From NCBI GenBank assembly GCA_019454045.1, contig SKCR01006519.1:124001-188000 (forward strand): 64,000 nt of DNA, read 5' to 3'. Made by a program: the position numbers and the translations under genes. Source of the stretch: Zanthoxylum bungeanum. Lineage: Eukaryota; Streptophyta; Magnoliopsida; Sapindales; Rutaceae. Shown piece by piece: positions 45,108 through 59,199 of the stretch (the first letter of the stretch is position 1; each line of letters opens with the position of its first letter). Below the pieces are notes generated by a model that saw nothing but the letters and a program-made list of their open reading frames with translations, was not told the DNA's origin and did not search any database.

Positions 45108-47493
45108 TATTAGGGTTGGTGCTCGGAGTGTCAATCTGAATCGTATTTATGTCCGATTCATGAATAAGAATAATTATTTTTTTTCCATAATATTACTTAC
45201 TTAATGGTAGCACCCTTGTTTTTTATATACGTATTCGATCTAATTACGATTAGATTGAAACTAAATATGATTTAGTGATATGTATATAGTAGACAAATAC
45301 CCTATAATTTACAACATAGTGCGCAGTTACAACGTAGTTTGTAATTGACATTAGGAAGCGTCACTATAAGTTGTATATTCTCAAATAAAGTTCATGGTCA
45401 AGATTTACTAACATTGGTCGGTTAGTAAAATCCGCTGAGACCAGTACATGTCGTATATCGAGACTTGGTCCGATGGTTTATCCCAATGAACCATGAGTCT
45501 TAGGAGACTCGTATAGACGTGTAGGTGTTTATTTGATAAACACTGAACGACTCACCGAAGATTTCCTAATAGATGGTATACCAACGTCAATAGGAATCTT
45601 CTCGAGTCGAGTAGCATAATGGTCATTGGACTTGAGATACCACTGTGGATATATGAGATATCCTCCACACTTTGATGGCAGCCACGTCACCGATCTATTT
45701 AGATCAGACCTCCGTCTGTTCGTTGGGTGTGGACTGATGCTCATGATATCCTGTGAGTATCAGATAAAATCCGTCAGTCTTGTGTACATGGCATAGGTAT
45801 CATGTACGTATTTATGATCTAGTAAATCCATGGCCGTGGTATATTTCGGAAGCGAGTTCCGAGTGTTATTTAGAGATCGTAAATTTAAAAGTCGACTATA
45901 TTATACCTTAGAGATTTGACGTTCTTATCTATATCCCCGATATAATATTGATAGCCTGTGACAGATGGATTATACGTATGCAATGACCTCGACTTGCATA
46001 GTTTAGCGAGATTATCTGTGGTCGTCATAATTCATGAGTGAGATTATGGACACGAAATTGGATTCCGTGACAGATAAATCTAAACTTAGAGAGTCCCACA
46101 ATATGAAGTGTACTCGTTGAGCACTTGGACAACACATTATTATTAATATAGATTATTCATAATACTTCATTGTATTAAATTAGTTAATTTGAATCATTTA
46201 ATCGGTAAACGAATTTACACATGCTAGGGGTAATTTTGGTTGTTCTAATGTGTTTTTGTATTTGATACATAATTAGATTAGATATATTATTTTGTAAATT
46301 ATTTGATGACACGTATAAATTAAATAATAATTATTTGACTTTTATTATTTGATTTAAATGTGTAAAAGTTACACTATTATTTAAAGTATATTAAAAGTAA
46401 TATATGATAAATATTGTGCCAAGTGTCATGGCCATTTACCAAGTCTTTTTTAATTAAAATTATTTTAATTATTGATTTTTAAAAACACCACATCCACGCC
46501 ACTTTTAGGTTTAGGAGAAGAAAAAATATTTTCTTTCATTTGGTGGGTGGTTAACTTGAAAATCCCTAGCTTATTCATCCTTCAAAAATGCCTAATGAAG
46601 AAAGAAGGAAAAATCTCACACATTGAAGAAATTAGAAGATTAAAGGTAATCTTTGAGTTTCTTTAATTTAGAAAATTATTTCTTTGTTGTTATTATATTT
46701 TTGCAATGGTTGTAGAGATTATTTTCTACTTTAGTTTTGGGAGTTTTTGGATTGGATGATGGATTGAGAAGCTAGATGCATGTGTAAGAAAACTTTGAAC
46801 TAAATTAATGTAATTTGAGTTCAATTTATTGTTGGACAACTTAGTTGCCATTCTAGAGTTATAGAGCCACTCTAAAATAACCTAGAATTGTTCTAGAGAT
46901 ATTTCATGATTGTGGGACTTAATTAGTGTTATATTAATTAGATTAATCTTGATAAAATTGGGTTTAAGCATGAAAAATGAATTGTTTTTCACATCCAGAT
47001 TAGATCTAGAAAATCTTATATTTTGGTAATGAAAAATATGATGTTTGGATGTATATTAGGTATTAGCATAATTTTCGGAAATTAGTTCGGAGTGAAAATA
47101 GGCGAAAACGGCGAAAAACGGCGTTATCGGGTGAAATTTGGGCTAACCGGGTAAAGGCTGTCCAAACAGTGAATCCTTCATTGTTTGGGCAGCCCATGGA
47201 CTGACTGAATACTATCGGAGCTGACTGGGCAGTTCCGTGTGGCTTCGATTGGTCCGTTCATCCGAAAACGTATTTTATGCATTTTTTGCGAAAAATCATT
47301 TTCGTAAAAGTTTCGCGGTATTTTTAATAATTAATTATGTCGTTATATGATATCGAATAATATGTTTAGCTGAAATATTCATAAATTATAGATATATGAT
47401 ATCACATAATTTATTCGGTAACTTTAAAAGTTTTAAAATTACGATTTTGCCCGAACCGCGCGCTTCCGCTGCTCCCACGCTAAAACCCCAACA
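45108..47493 (+). repeat. 5' LTR of copia element G
   Basis: About 2386 bp, TATTAGGGTTGGTGCTC...ACCCCAACA. The part 45420-46100 is the reverse complement match to the LTRs of F (for example the ACTGAACGACTCACCGAAGA string at 45541). No ORF is supported. Confidence 0.88.
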
Positions 47494-47497
47494 AAAT

Positions 47498-47512
47498 TGG
47501 TATCAGAGTGGG
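47498..47512 (+). promoter_or_regulatory. tRNA-Met primer-binding site of element G
   Basis: TGGTATCAGAGTGGG, four bases after the 5' LTR. It is the standard initiator tRNA-Met type site of plant copia elements. Confidence 0.85.
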
Positions 47513-47860
47513 TCTGATCGTTCATCCATTACATTGGTCATGCTTGATATATGATATATAATCCAATTTTGATATTTGCACATGCATGTAATCTATATGT
47601 TTCTTAATTTTTTGGTTCTACGCTTACGGAAAAACATAACAGAGATTTAATGGTTAAGTTAAATTATGTTTTCCCATGTAGAATTAAACTGTTGAGAAAT
47701 TGATCTATATTAAATATCTGCATTTGATGTAGAGTAAAACACTCTTTAGGAATATCCCCGCTTAAATAAGGCATTAAAGTAACTAGTATTAGGAATACTT
47801 GTTTCTTGGTCCGCCTTGTCAGTACAGATGCAAATGATTTCCTGATGCTGTAGCTGTATT

Positions 47861-48156
47861 GTGCCAAAGCTGTGCAGTTATGGCTGATGGCAATTCATTT
47901 GCGCCGGTAGAACTTATACGATAAGAGATAAATTCAAGTGAAAGTGGAAATCCTGAACGTGCTAAAGCTGTCAGGACTACATCGGTAGCTTGAGTTTGTC
48001 ACTGACAAGTGAAGCCTTGATACGCCTCCTTGTGAATGTGCCAAAGCTGTCATAACGAGAAACGATCAGGACCAAACTCAGGAGTCACAGTGAGTGTGAT
48101 TGACAATGAGTTGTCTACCTGTGAATATACGTAGGCGAGAACGTGCCAAAACTGTG
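47861..48156 (+). repeat. Four leader motifs of element G
   Basis: GTGCCAAAGCTGTG (47861), GTGCTAAAGCTGTC (47959), GTGCCAAAGCTGTC (48038) and GTGCCAAAACTGTG (48143). Spacing is 98, 79 and 105 bp. They lie between the PBS and the lost gag. Confidence 0.8.
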
Positions 48157-51100
48157 AGTCAAAATATATTCATGGGGTCCACTTCTCACTATGTAATTCA
48201 ATTTAATTATTGGATTCCCTTTTTTCGTTGGGGATTACGGTATTTTGTAAAGTAGTGGGAGGCATTGCTGGGTTAAAAATCCATAACTAAGGCAGTGTGT
48301 AATATTATGAAAATTTCCGTGTATGTTTTCCTTATTCTATATTTTTGATAGATTTAAACTTCTAATCCATTGCATGCATATTATTTGTATATGTTTTCTG
48401 ACTTTCCTTATGGTTGCAGATTTCTAGAACAAGTTCTAGATTTAGAGTATGCTTGGATATTATTAGATTAGTCAAAACCATCGGGAACTGTTGTTCCGAT
48501 TTTCTTGAAAAATCAAGATGGTTAGTGACTTAGTTTCTAAGTCACGATAGGTAATCTAACAAGATATCCGTTTTAGGATATAATAGTCTAGAGAGAATAA
48601 TTTATTTTGCAGTAAGAATTAACATGAATTAGTTCATGTCTTGAGATTCTTGACTGACATTAATAAAATCCCATTAGGTATTTGTTTATCTGATAATGAC
48701 GTTTCTTGACTTTAGTGACCTTTAGAGGTAATGTGTCTGACACAGTTTGCTAATCAATTATTTGCAATTGTTGTGAATAGTTGAAGGCAAATTATAAAGC
48801 TAAAGAAATAAGATGTGTATAGTTGTGTATAAAGAATATTGATTCTCACAATATGACAACTATAGGTATTGGATACCAGATCTCATGTCTAGTTATTTAA
48901 AATAATATTTAATGATTGTTTTGATATTTGATATCAGAACTTGTGACTATTGGATAGTTACTTGTTCATTATAAATAATTATTATATATTTTAATATGAC
49001 TAGTAGTGTCATTGATATAGAGATAAATATTAAGAAAAATATTCGGTTAACTAAATAACTTAGAACAGTGCTTTATGAGATTTTATCACATAAACATTAG
49101 ATGCTTATTTCATATGGTAAATGATGGTCTGATACGAGATCACACCATATATCATTATCTATTTAATGAATATTGTATTCAGGATGTGATTAAATCTCAT
49201 TTAACCAATGATCGTCATTGGACCACATATTTATTAAACTAATACATAGGATGTATGTAGTTTAATGAATTATAAATTGCCTTGAATAATTTTCTTTACT
49301 TCGTAACTTAGTTAATGAGTAGTCATGACTTAGTTACGTGTTTCTAAAAGAATATATATTGAACGTCTTGAATGGTTCGAGAACTTTCAATATGTTTCTG
49401 ATGAAACGCGGATAAAATATTTTGAATGGTTCAAAGATATTCAATTTGAAGTTTTGAAAACTGTATCATTAAAATTCGTCATGAATCTTTGAATTGTTCA
49501 AAGATGTTTGATACGATCAAACATATGAATTTATGACAATTAGTTATACGATTATGTAATGAATATGATTCTTACTCAATATTATTATTCTACGATTCCA
49601 TCGTAATGGAATTGGACAGTGGGAGAGATTGAATCTTATATGATTTGATTCATTTGATATTGAATGTTACCGAATTAGTTTCAATACTCTTGGGGATATG
49701 CTCAAGTAACACTAATTCATAATTTTAATTAATGTTCCATTAGTTTCTACAGTTACGTATATGATATGTATAAGTAGAAAATTCGAATCTTGAAAAGTTT
49801 GAGATTTGAATCTTTCTTTTATATAATGGTTATATAATTGAAAGTACTTGCGTCTCAGAGGTACAAGTAAAAGTTTCTCATTTATTCTATTTAATAGAAT
49901 ATTGTATTCTATTTATTAGAATATATTTTCTACTAACCCGAGTAATAAAATTATTTTATTATTTGGTGTGTAACATCAAATGTTGACCTTTGTAAAAAAA
50001 AACTTGACTTATTGAAGTCAAATGTGAGAGTGATAAACTATAAATGGAACTATATAATTAATAAGATGAAAAGACCCTTAGACATCTTCCATATAAGTCC
50101 AATAGGATGTCATAATCATTTACAAAGTATTTAATACTTAATGATTCTGTTGTTTTCTTATCGAAGAAAATTATCCTATAACTTATAGTGGGAGCGATAT
50201 TTGATATCGATTTTGGAAGTTAGCATTAAACTATAGATTTAAGATTGTTCATAGCTTACTATAATCAAGTTTGGAACTTGATTAAGCTTTCGTTATGAAT
50301 TGTTCATAAAATGTGCAAATTGTTTGAGCAGCAAAAGCAAAGTGAGCTTATTAAAGGTTTGACCTTTATAGTATGACAGTGAGAAAGATTATACTTAGTA
50401 ATCTATTGTAGATTCTGAGAAAACTTGTCTCTAGTCACACTAATTGAACAATTAAGGATCGGTTGGTTAATGTTGATATTAAACTATGTATTTTGGCTAA
50501 AGAATGTAAAATGGCATTCCTGAATGATTTCTTCGAAGAAGAGATCCATTGTGATTTCTTTGCTTGAAGAGTTCATTCTGGAATGGCCCTGGAGTTTGTA
50601 TTCGGTTAAGATCACAGTTTGATATACCAGCTTATAGAGCCTATTGTAGACTCAGATGAGCTTTCCGAAAATATGTGTTCTCTAATTTTGATATTAGTCA
50701 GATTGTTTGATTTTTATCAAAGCATATAGAATATATATGTGATAGTAGAGTTAGTGGGAGCGTACATATTTCTTTCTAGTGTTGTATATTCTCACGACAT
50801 TATCATTATTAATGTAATAATGAGATGTTTGTGAGGTAAAAGATTTACCTAAGTCTTATTTTCTCCGTGAAAGTAGTGAGAGTAGTCTCAGTTATATTTA
50901 ATATAAAGTTTCATATACAATATAAAACAAGAGACTTGTGAGATACTCCTATTAGTCGTGTATTAGATATGATCTAATAAAGGACACAATAAGACTATCT
51001 GTGTGACAATTAGTATAACTGTTTGACAGTTAGTGTGTTTCTTGTATATAATATTTATCTTTTGTAAATGATGATTCCTTTGTCGGAAGAGAAATTGATT

Positions 51101-51804
51101 AGAATGTCTAGTCAATCTTATGTATAATAGGATGATGACATAATGAATACTATATTATGTACGATTAAAGATATCAATTTAATCGTAATTGTTACGAGCT
51201 ATTTTGATACGTTATAGACCATATGATGTGTCTTGAAACATGTTCTTTGTTATCTTTGAGATATTAAGAACAAGTTTCTTATTCATGGAGAATATAATCT
51301 GCAACCATTAGGATTAAATTAGTTTTGAGTCTCATTATGACGTTAGACAGTCTACGTCATATAGAGTCAGAAAAGATATAGTGGCAGTGTCACGGTTGAT
51401 TATATTGTATTAGTGAAATTAGTTGTAACTTATAAAGTATTAACTTATGAAGTTGTATAATGACCTAATAGATTAGAAGTTTTGATAGTAGTGTTGTGCT
51501 TGCGGTTGTCTGCATAGTATTTGGATTTGATCCCTAAATACATAGACAACTCAGTAGCTGTAGCACAATATTGATGTCGCATCCGAGTCATATTGATGTA
51601 TAACTTAGGTTATACAATATATGAATGATGCTGGCTAAAGGAAACGATTGAGTTTTTTGGACAAACTCAATATATTATAGCGGACCTACTTGTTATTGCC
51701 TACCTCTTGAGTGCTGGGTGAGCTTTTGAGGGCCATGCGTATGTGATACACATTGAGATGTGTATATGATACCGTGAATTGGCACCAGAGCAAGTGGGAT
51801 AAAT

Positions 51805-52074
51805 TATTAGGGTTGATGCTCGGAGTGCCAATCCTGATCATATTTATGTCTGATTCATGAATACAAATAATTCTTTTTTCCCATAATATTACTTACTTAA
51901 TGGTAGCACCTCTTATTTTTTATATACGTATTCGATCTAATTACGATTAGATTGAAACTAAATATGATTTAGTGATATGTATATATTAGACAAAGACCCT
52001 AGAATTTATAACGTAGTGCACAGTTACAACGTAGCTTGTAATTGATATTGTGAAGTGTCACTATAAGTTGTATA
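51805..52074 (+). repeat. 3' LTR of element G, first piece
   Basis: Matches 45108-45385. It ends with GTATA, the target duplication of element F. Confidence 0.88.
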
Positions 52075-54482
52075 TGTAGGGGTTTTTCAGGGGCTGAATC
52101 CAGTAACGCAGCGGAAGCGGTGGAAAATCAGATTTTCCGATTTCAAAAATTTTTCTCTGATTAATTAAATAAACATATTTATTTAATATTCCAATAATCA
52201 AATTATGAAATAAAATTCAATAAATCATATTTAAGTGAATTTACCGAATTACCCTTACTTGATATTTTTGTCCGTTTTAGTCCGAAATTGGTCAAATCAA
52301 TTTTGAATGATTCTAAATCATTTCTAAGATGAACTTAGCATGTTCAAAACATCAAAACACCAAGGCAACACAAATCCCCAATTTTAAGCCATTTGGCCGA
52401 GAGCTCCATTAGGGGGGGGTTTGTGCATTTTGTCATTTTATGCATCAAAACACATCCATATGTAATCCAATCAACATGAAACTTTATATGCATCATATAC
52501 ACATCCAAATACACAACATAAATGAAAAGCCCCAAATTTGGAATTGCTCATGAACCCTAATGTTTCAAATTCTTCAAAATGAACAAATTAGACCAAATTG
52601 GTTAAATCAATTACTTTAATCATCATTCTTCCATCCAATCAAAGTCTCAACACAATGAAACAACTCAAGATCAAATCTAGGTCATCTTAGAGTGGATCAA
52701 CAACTCTAGATTAGCAACAAGGTTTCCAAAACCATAAAAGAATGCTTACAACTACAATAGTCACAAGTTTTCTTCATCATACATGCTCAACACTTTCAAC
52801 AAAATTTCCATCATCAAAAACAAAAGAAATAAAGAAAAGAATAACTTAAGAACATCACAAGATGTTGCCTAGATCCTAAGGAACATTTTCCTTTCTAATA
52901 GTAAGTTGAAGAAACTTACTAAAAATCCAAGCTTTTTTTGTTTTCACCTTTCTTCCTCTCAAGCTTTCTTTGTTTCTTTAATGGAGTTTCCTTTTAAAGT
53001 GTATTAGGTTATTAAGTGAAATGAAATGAAAACAATATATACTTGTTACATTTTAGCCTTGGTCGAATTTGGCCAAGCCAAATACAAGAAAAATAATTTC
53101 AATTTCATTTCACCTTTAATTTGATCAACTTGATTAAATATCTAAAAACACTTTATTAGATATTTAAAACTTGGTCAACAAAGGCAACTAAGCCATTTAA
53201 ATCAAATATCCTAAGTTAACATATTTATATTTTAATTAATTTAATCATTTAACAATTAAATAATTAATTAATTAATCAAATACAAATATATTAAATATAT
53301 GTATAATATTTACATTAAATATCAAAAACATATATTCATTTAGGATATAAGTCAAATATCTCAATTTGACTATTAATTAATGTGTATTTAAATTAATCAA
53401 ATATTAAATGTAAATACATAATAATTAATCAAATGACTATCGGGTCCCTTTAGCACGTATCTTGCGTTTAACCTTTAAACTACTTTATAAATAATCAATA
53501 TTATTTATCAATGTTGCACTAGTGCTCTACGAGTATGTTTCATTATTGAGACTCTCTAGATTCAGGTATATCCGTCACGAAATCCAATTTCGTGTCCATA
53601 ATTTATCCACTCGTAAATTATGACGATCACAGATAATCTCGCTGAATCATACAGGTCGAGGTCATGAAAAATGTATAATTCCTCCGTCACAGGTATCCGG
53701 ATAAATCTCAGAGATATAGATGTAAACGTCAAATCTCTATGGGGATTATCCAGTCGACTATTCTATTAGCAATCTCTAAAAGAATGTTTAGAACTAGCTT
53801 CTAAACTTTACCACGGGCCCATGGTTTTATCTGATTGCTAATCATATGGACTACATATGCTCTGGTACACAGAACTGACGGATCCTATCTTGATACACAT
53901 AGGACACCCTGAGGATCTATCTACACCCAACGAACATTGGGAGGTCTGATCTAAATAGATCGGTGACGTGACTGACATCTAAGTGTAGAAGATGTCTCAT
54001 GTGTCCACAATGGCATCTCAAGTCTAATAATCACAAGTGCTACTCAACCCGAGAAGATTCTTATTGACGTTGGTGTACCATCCATTAAGAATCTTCGGTG
54101 AGTCGTTCAGTGTTTATCCGCTATAACACCTACACGTCTATACTAGTCTCCAAGACTAATGGTTCATTGAGAAACCATTGGAATCATATATTCCAGTATA
54201 CGACATGTACCGGTCTCAACGGGTTTACTTTACTGACCAAGTAGTGTAAACCTTGACCATGAACTGTCTGAGAATGACAACGTCATGATACTACTCAATG
54301 TCAGTTGCGACGCTTTTGCAACAGTACCATGACTAATCATTCTAAGGTCATTACGTCTTTACCATATAAAAAGATACATTATATTATAGAAACTGCATAT
54401 ATTATTCATAATAATAATGTTTTACAGAAGTATTCAAAAGAAATACAACCGGGAATTGACGCTCTGAGCACCAACCCCAACA
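52075..54482 (-). repeat. Left (3') LTR of element F
   Basis: 2408 bp, TGTAGGGG...ACCCCAACA on the + strand. The polypurine tract for the - strand is 54483-54497. Confidence 0.93.
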
Positions 54483-54498
54483 AAATCTCCCATTTGCT

Positions 54499-56442
54499 CT
54501 AGTGCCAATAACGATTGTATCTAATACCCATCGACTCCACGTGTTTATCAAACAGCTTCGGAGGTATGGCCTTCGTCAGCGGGTCTGCTACATTATCTTC
54601 ACTCGGTACCTTGCACACGACAATATCCCCTCGCGACACAATCTCTCGAATGATGTTGTACTTGCGTTCCACATGCTTCGACTTCTGATGCCCCCTCGGT
54701 TCCTTTGCTTGCGCAATGGCTCCAGTATTATCACAGTATAACGGAATCACATTCTCGATACTTGGGACAACTCCCAATTCTGTGATAAAGTTCTTTATCC
54801 ACACAGCCTCTTTTGCAGCTTCAGAAGCTGCAATATATTCCGCCTCAGTGGTGGAATCTGCTGTCGATCCCTGTTTGGAACTCTTCCAACAAACTGCACC
54901 TCCGTTAAGGGTAAAGACAAATCCAGATGTAGACTTTCTATCATCGGGATCCGATTGGAAATCAGAGTCTGTATACCCATTAACCTGCAGTTCGTTTCCT
55001 CCATAAATTATTAACTTATCCTTGGTACCTTTAAGATACTTAGGATATGTTTAATGGCCATCCAATGGTCATTACCTGGATTGGACTGATATCGACTAGT
55101 TACGCTAACAGCGAAACTGATATCAGGCCTTGTACATAACATGGCATACATTATGTACCCAAACACGAAGCATAAGGTTGGTTAGACATTCTAACCTTCT
55201 CATCTTCTGTTTGTGGACACATCTCTTTAGAAAGATGAATCCCATGTCTGAACGGTATGTTTCCTGTCTTACAGTTACCAAAACTATACCGTTCCAAGAT
55301 CTTATCTATGTACGTTGATTGGGATAACCCAATCAGCCTCCTTTGTCTATCTCTATAGAGTTTATCCTAAAACATAGGAAGCTTCTCCCAGGTCCTTCAT
55401 GGAGAAATTCTTACAGAGGTATGCTTTGACGCTTTGTAACATACCTAAATCATTCCCAATGATTAGGATGTCATCAACATATAGGACTAAAAATACGACC
55501 ATGCTCCCACTGGCCTCTGATACACACAGGATTCTTCCGAATTCTTGAGAAAACCAGACGATCTAATAATCTCGTCGAATCGAAGATTCCAACTTCGTGA
55601 AGCTTGTTTAAGTCCATAAATGGACTTCTTAAGCTTACATACCATACCCGAGTTTTCGCTGGACGCAAAACCTTCCGGCTGTTCCATATAGATTTCTTCA
55701 TCAAGAAATCCATTTAGAAAAGTCGTTTTGACATCCATTTGCCAAATCTCGTAGTCATGATACGCAGCTATAGAAAGAAAAATCGGATAGACTTAAGCAT
55801 TGCTACTGGTGAAAAAGTTTCATCGTAGTCGACGCCAGGTCGCTGCGTGTAACCTTTTGCTACCAGTCGGGCCTTGTAAGTTTCAACCTTACCGTCAGGC
55901 CCGCGCTTCCTCTTGTAAACCCATTTACAACCAATAGGAACAATTCCTTCGGGAAGCGGAACCAAGTCCCAAACTTGATTCTCATGCATTGAGTCTATCT
56001 CGGATTTCATGGCACTTTGCCATTTCACGGAGTCGATGTCCAACATCGATTCTCTATAGGTGAAAGGATCTGTCTCTTCAACTAAGAGAACATCCAGACT
56101 CTTTTCTTGTATCAAATACAAGCGTTCAGGAGGTCTAGATACCCTTTCCGACCTACGGAGTGTGTGTTGAAGGTCTTCATCTACTTGAACTTCAGGTTCC
56201 TCCGTTGGTTCGTTGTTTTCAGGTTGGACTTCATCAAGCTCAACCTGTCTATGATTACCACATTCTGACAAAAATTCTACTTCTAGAAATTTTGCGAAGC
56301 GAGCTACGAACACATTTCGATGCTCGGTATCATAGAACATATATCCCCTCGTATTCGAAGGATATCCGAAAAACCTAAACTTTTGCCCTCGAGTCGAAAG
56401 CTTATCTTGCTGAGTCACCCTGACATAGGCAGGACAACCCAA
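54499..56442 (-). pseudogene. Copia reverse transcriptase and RNase H of element F, frameshifted
   Basis: Starting at 56442, the end of integrase is followed by a linker with RRSERVSRPPERL. RT begins with WQSAMKSEIDSMHENQVWDL, then GCKWVYKRKRGPDGKV and YKARLVAKGY (55850-56060). The next frame has FLNGFLDEEIYMEQPEGF and KLKKSIYGLKQASR (55600-55738). The catalytic YVDDILIIGND is near 55475. RNase H is at 54499-54870 and has YCDNTGAIAQA, KSKHVERKYNIIRE and ADPLTK. It stops after RYNRYWH. At least four frame changes are needed across the region. Confidence 0.92.
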
Positions 56443-57555
56443 ACCTTAATATAATTAAGATTTGGTCTCCTACCGAACCATATCTGATACGGAGTCGTAG
56501 GAACAGCTTTTGAAGGAATCTTGTTCAAAAGATGTGCGCGGCTGTTAAGAGAGAGTAGCCCCATAAGTAATAGGGCAAATCTGTGAAAACTCAACATTGA
56601 TCGGACCATATCCAATAAAGTCCGATTTCTCCTCTCAGACACTCCATTGTGCTGTGGAGTACCTGGAGGAGTATATTGAGCGAGAATCTCATTCTCCTTC
56701 ATATAATCCATGAACTCACCACTCATATATTCGCCGCCTCGATCTGATCGAAGGCATTTAATATATTACCAGTTTGTTTTCTACTTCATTTCGGAACTCT
56801 TTGAACTTTTCAAAGGTTTCCGATTTATGTCGCATCAAATAGACATAACCGTACCGTGATAGATCATCGGTAAAGGTAACGAAGTACGAATAACCACTGT
56901 GAGCAGTTTGACTTAGTGGACCACATACATCAGAATGTATGAGCTCCAGTAAGTTAGTGGCGCGGTGTCCAACACCAGAGAAAATGGGGCTTTGGTCATC
57001 TTACCCTGAATACAGGATTCACAAGTTGGATAGGATTCAATGGTAAGATCTGGTATCAAACCATTCCTAACCAATTGGGTAAGGCCTTTAACGCCAATGT
57101 GACCAAGTCTCATATGCCAAAGTTCAGTATTATTAATTACAGGTAAACTACATTTATTAACTCCAGTATTTAATATATCTTTTGAAGTTGCAATGTATAA
57201 TGACCATGCTGGTTTGGACAACAAAGGATCTGAATATTATTTTTATCATATAAATATAAAGAACTATTCTTAATATTAATACAAAAGCCTTCTGTATCCA
57301 ATACAAAAAGTGATATAATATTAGCTACACATCCAGGTACAAAATGGCATTCATTTAACAAAAGTGTCCCATTCGGCAATGAGATCTCGCATACTCCCAC
57401 TGCAACTGCATCCAAAGAGTCTCCACTCCCGAACCGCAACTGCATCTCCCGGGCTTCAGCCTCCTACTTTCCTTCAGCACCTGCAACGAATTGCAAATGT
57501 GAATGGGACAAGCAGAATCTAAAATCCAGTTGGATGTAACGGCTTCACAAGCCAA
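56415..57555 (-). pseudogene. Copia protease, pre-integrase and integrase of element F, frameshifted
   Basis: Protease has WILDSACPIHICN (about 57525-57490), with DSAC at the active site in place of the usual DSG/DSA. The zinc-binding pre-integrase block LWHMRLGHIG...CESC is at 57050-57130. The integrase core reads FTDDLSRYGYVY (about 56870), RSDRGGEYMS (about 56730) and NGVSERRNRTLLDM (about 56640), which give the DDE residues. Several one-base shifts separate them, and one stop lies near 56765. Confidence 0.9.
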
Positions 57556-58436
57556 ATATAAATCAATAACTGGAAAAATAAATGTACCTGATGTAGATGC
57601 TCTATCTCTCTCAGCTGGGCGATGTAATCAGGACAGTTCCTTTTCCAATGCCCGACTTTGCCGCAGTGGTGGCATTTGTCTTCAGAAGCCCTCTTGGGCT
57701 TAGCTATCTTCGCCTGTTGTTGAGGACCAAAAGCCTTATTCTTCTTCCTTTCTTCTTCTTTCCCTTGGACCATCTTTGGGAAGAAGCAGAAAGAGAAGTA
57801 GTTCTAGGAGGGCGAGTCGGAACTCCCTTCTTAAGGTCCTCTTCTGCCGTGAGCAACATCCTATGTAGCTCCTGGTAGGTACAGACAGTCCCATTCATGT
57901 TGAAGTACATCACGAACTGGCGATATGAATGAAGCTGGAAGCGAACCAAGAATGACACTCCTACCGAGAATGTCATTCAAGATGAGATTATGTTGCCTCA
58001 ACTGATCGATCAAATCGATCATCTGAAGAACATGTGGGCTAACATCCCCCTCATCCAGACGCGCATGGAACAGTTCCATTGCGACTTTGTGAACAATCAC
58101 TTGTTCTTGGTTCTCAAACGATTGTCTCAATCGCGTCATCATACTATAGGAATCTAGCATACCATAGTATTGTTTCTTGAGTTTCGGAGACAGTGAACTA
58201 AGGATGTATGATTTAACCCTTAAATCATCATCCTTCCAAGTTTCAAAAACTTGGCGTTCCTCCTCCGAAGCATCCGCACCCACAGCAAGGGGCAACAGAC
58301 CCTCAAGAACATATCCCAGCTTTTCGGAATCGAGGACAATCCTCAAATCCAATTCCCAGTCAGCGAAGTTCTCAGCGCCTTTCAGTTTGTTCGCATCAAG
58401 CATACGTGCAAACTGATTTGTGGATTGTGCCGCCAT
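57519..58436 (-). pseudogene. Copia gag of element F, frameshifted
   Basis: The likely start is the Met at 58436 (MAAQSTNQFARMLDANKLKG), not the upstream Met at 58508. The gag domain continues to about 57960. The frame then shifts, and the nucleocapsid CHHCGKVGHWKRNC (CCHC knuckle) is near 57660. A Lys-rich stretch precedes the knuckle. Two or more one-base shifts break the protein. Confidence 0.9.
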
Positions 58437-58650
58437 CGCCAATCTATCATATAGATCACGAAAAACTGTTAGCAGAAAATAAGCAATTTCATATAATATC
58501 AAAAACATAAACTAGATCATGGATTTTTAATCTAAAAATGCCCTCCCACTAAATCATGCAATAATGTAGTCCCCAAACAGAATACAAAGATTTAATATTT
58601 AAATTAAATAAATAGTGAAAAGTGGATCCGTGAATGAATATATTTCAGCT

Positions 58651-58946
58651 CACAGCAGAGGCACGGTCTCGCCTACGTATATTCATCAGGTAGACAACTC
58701 ATTTGTCAATCACTCAATAGTGACTCCTGGGTTTCCGGTCCTGGTCGTTTCTCGTTGTCACTGCGAAGGCAGGCCCACAAGGAGACGTACCAAGGTTAAA
58801 CTCGTCAATGATAAACTCAAGTTACTTACGTAATCCTGACAGCTAGGGCACGTTCAGAATTCCGCTTTCGCTTAAATTTATCTAGTATCTGATGTACATC
58901 CGGTATAAATAAATCTCTATCGGCTACACCCTCACAGCAGAGGCAC
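58651..58946 (-). repeat. Leader motifs of element F
   Basis: On the - strand: GTGCCTCTGCTGTG at 58933-58946 and 58651-58664, GTGCCCTAGCTGTC at 58838-58851, and a diverged copy at about 58757-58775. Their order and surroundings match the four motifs of element G. Confidence 0.75.
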
Positions 58947-59181
58947 GATCTCAGATGTAGTCACAGAGAAGTATTCATAAACCGTATTGACAAGACGGAC
59001 CACATAACATGCATCAAATACATAATTACATTAAAACCTTATTAATTAGGGATTTTCCGCTAAGTGTCATACACCCTAAATCTAACAAAATTAGATTATA
59101 ATGAGCATGTATAAAGTCAAGAAAACATGATTAAACATTGATTTAATTAAAGCTAATCATTTTAGGGGGCCTAGAATCAGA

Positions 59182-59196
59182 CTCGCTCTAATACCA
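59182..59196 (-). promoter_or_regulatory. tRNA-Met primer-binding site of element F
   Basis: TGGTATTAGAGCGAG on the - strand, three bases from the right LTR. Confidence 0.85.
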
Positions 59197-59199
59197 TTT

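Larger units (their letters stand above)
47494..51804 (+). pseudogene. Decayed internal region of copia element G
   Basis: No long ORF remains. The leader (47850-48160) is homologous to that of element F and has four GTGCC-type motifs. Farther on, an RT relic reads MAFLNDFFEEEIH (about 50510-50550), matching the FLNGFLDEEIY block of copia RT. The last part (51400-51760) should be RNase H. CAAGTGGGATAAAT at 51791-51804 is the remains of the polypurine tract. The region is AT-rich and strongly mutated, so G is old. Confidence 0.65.
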
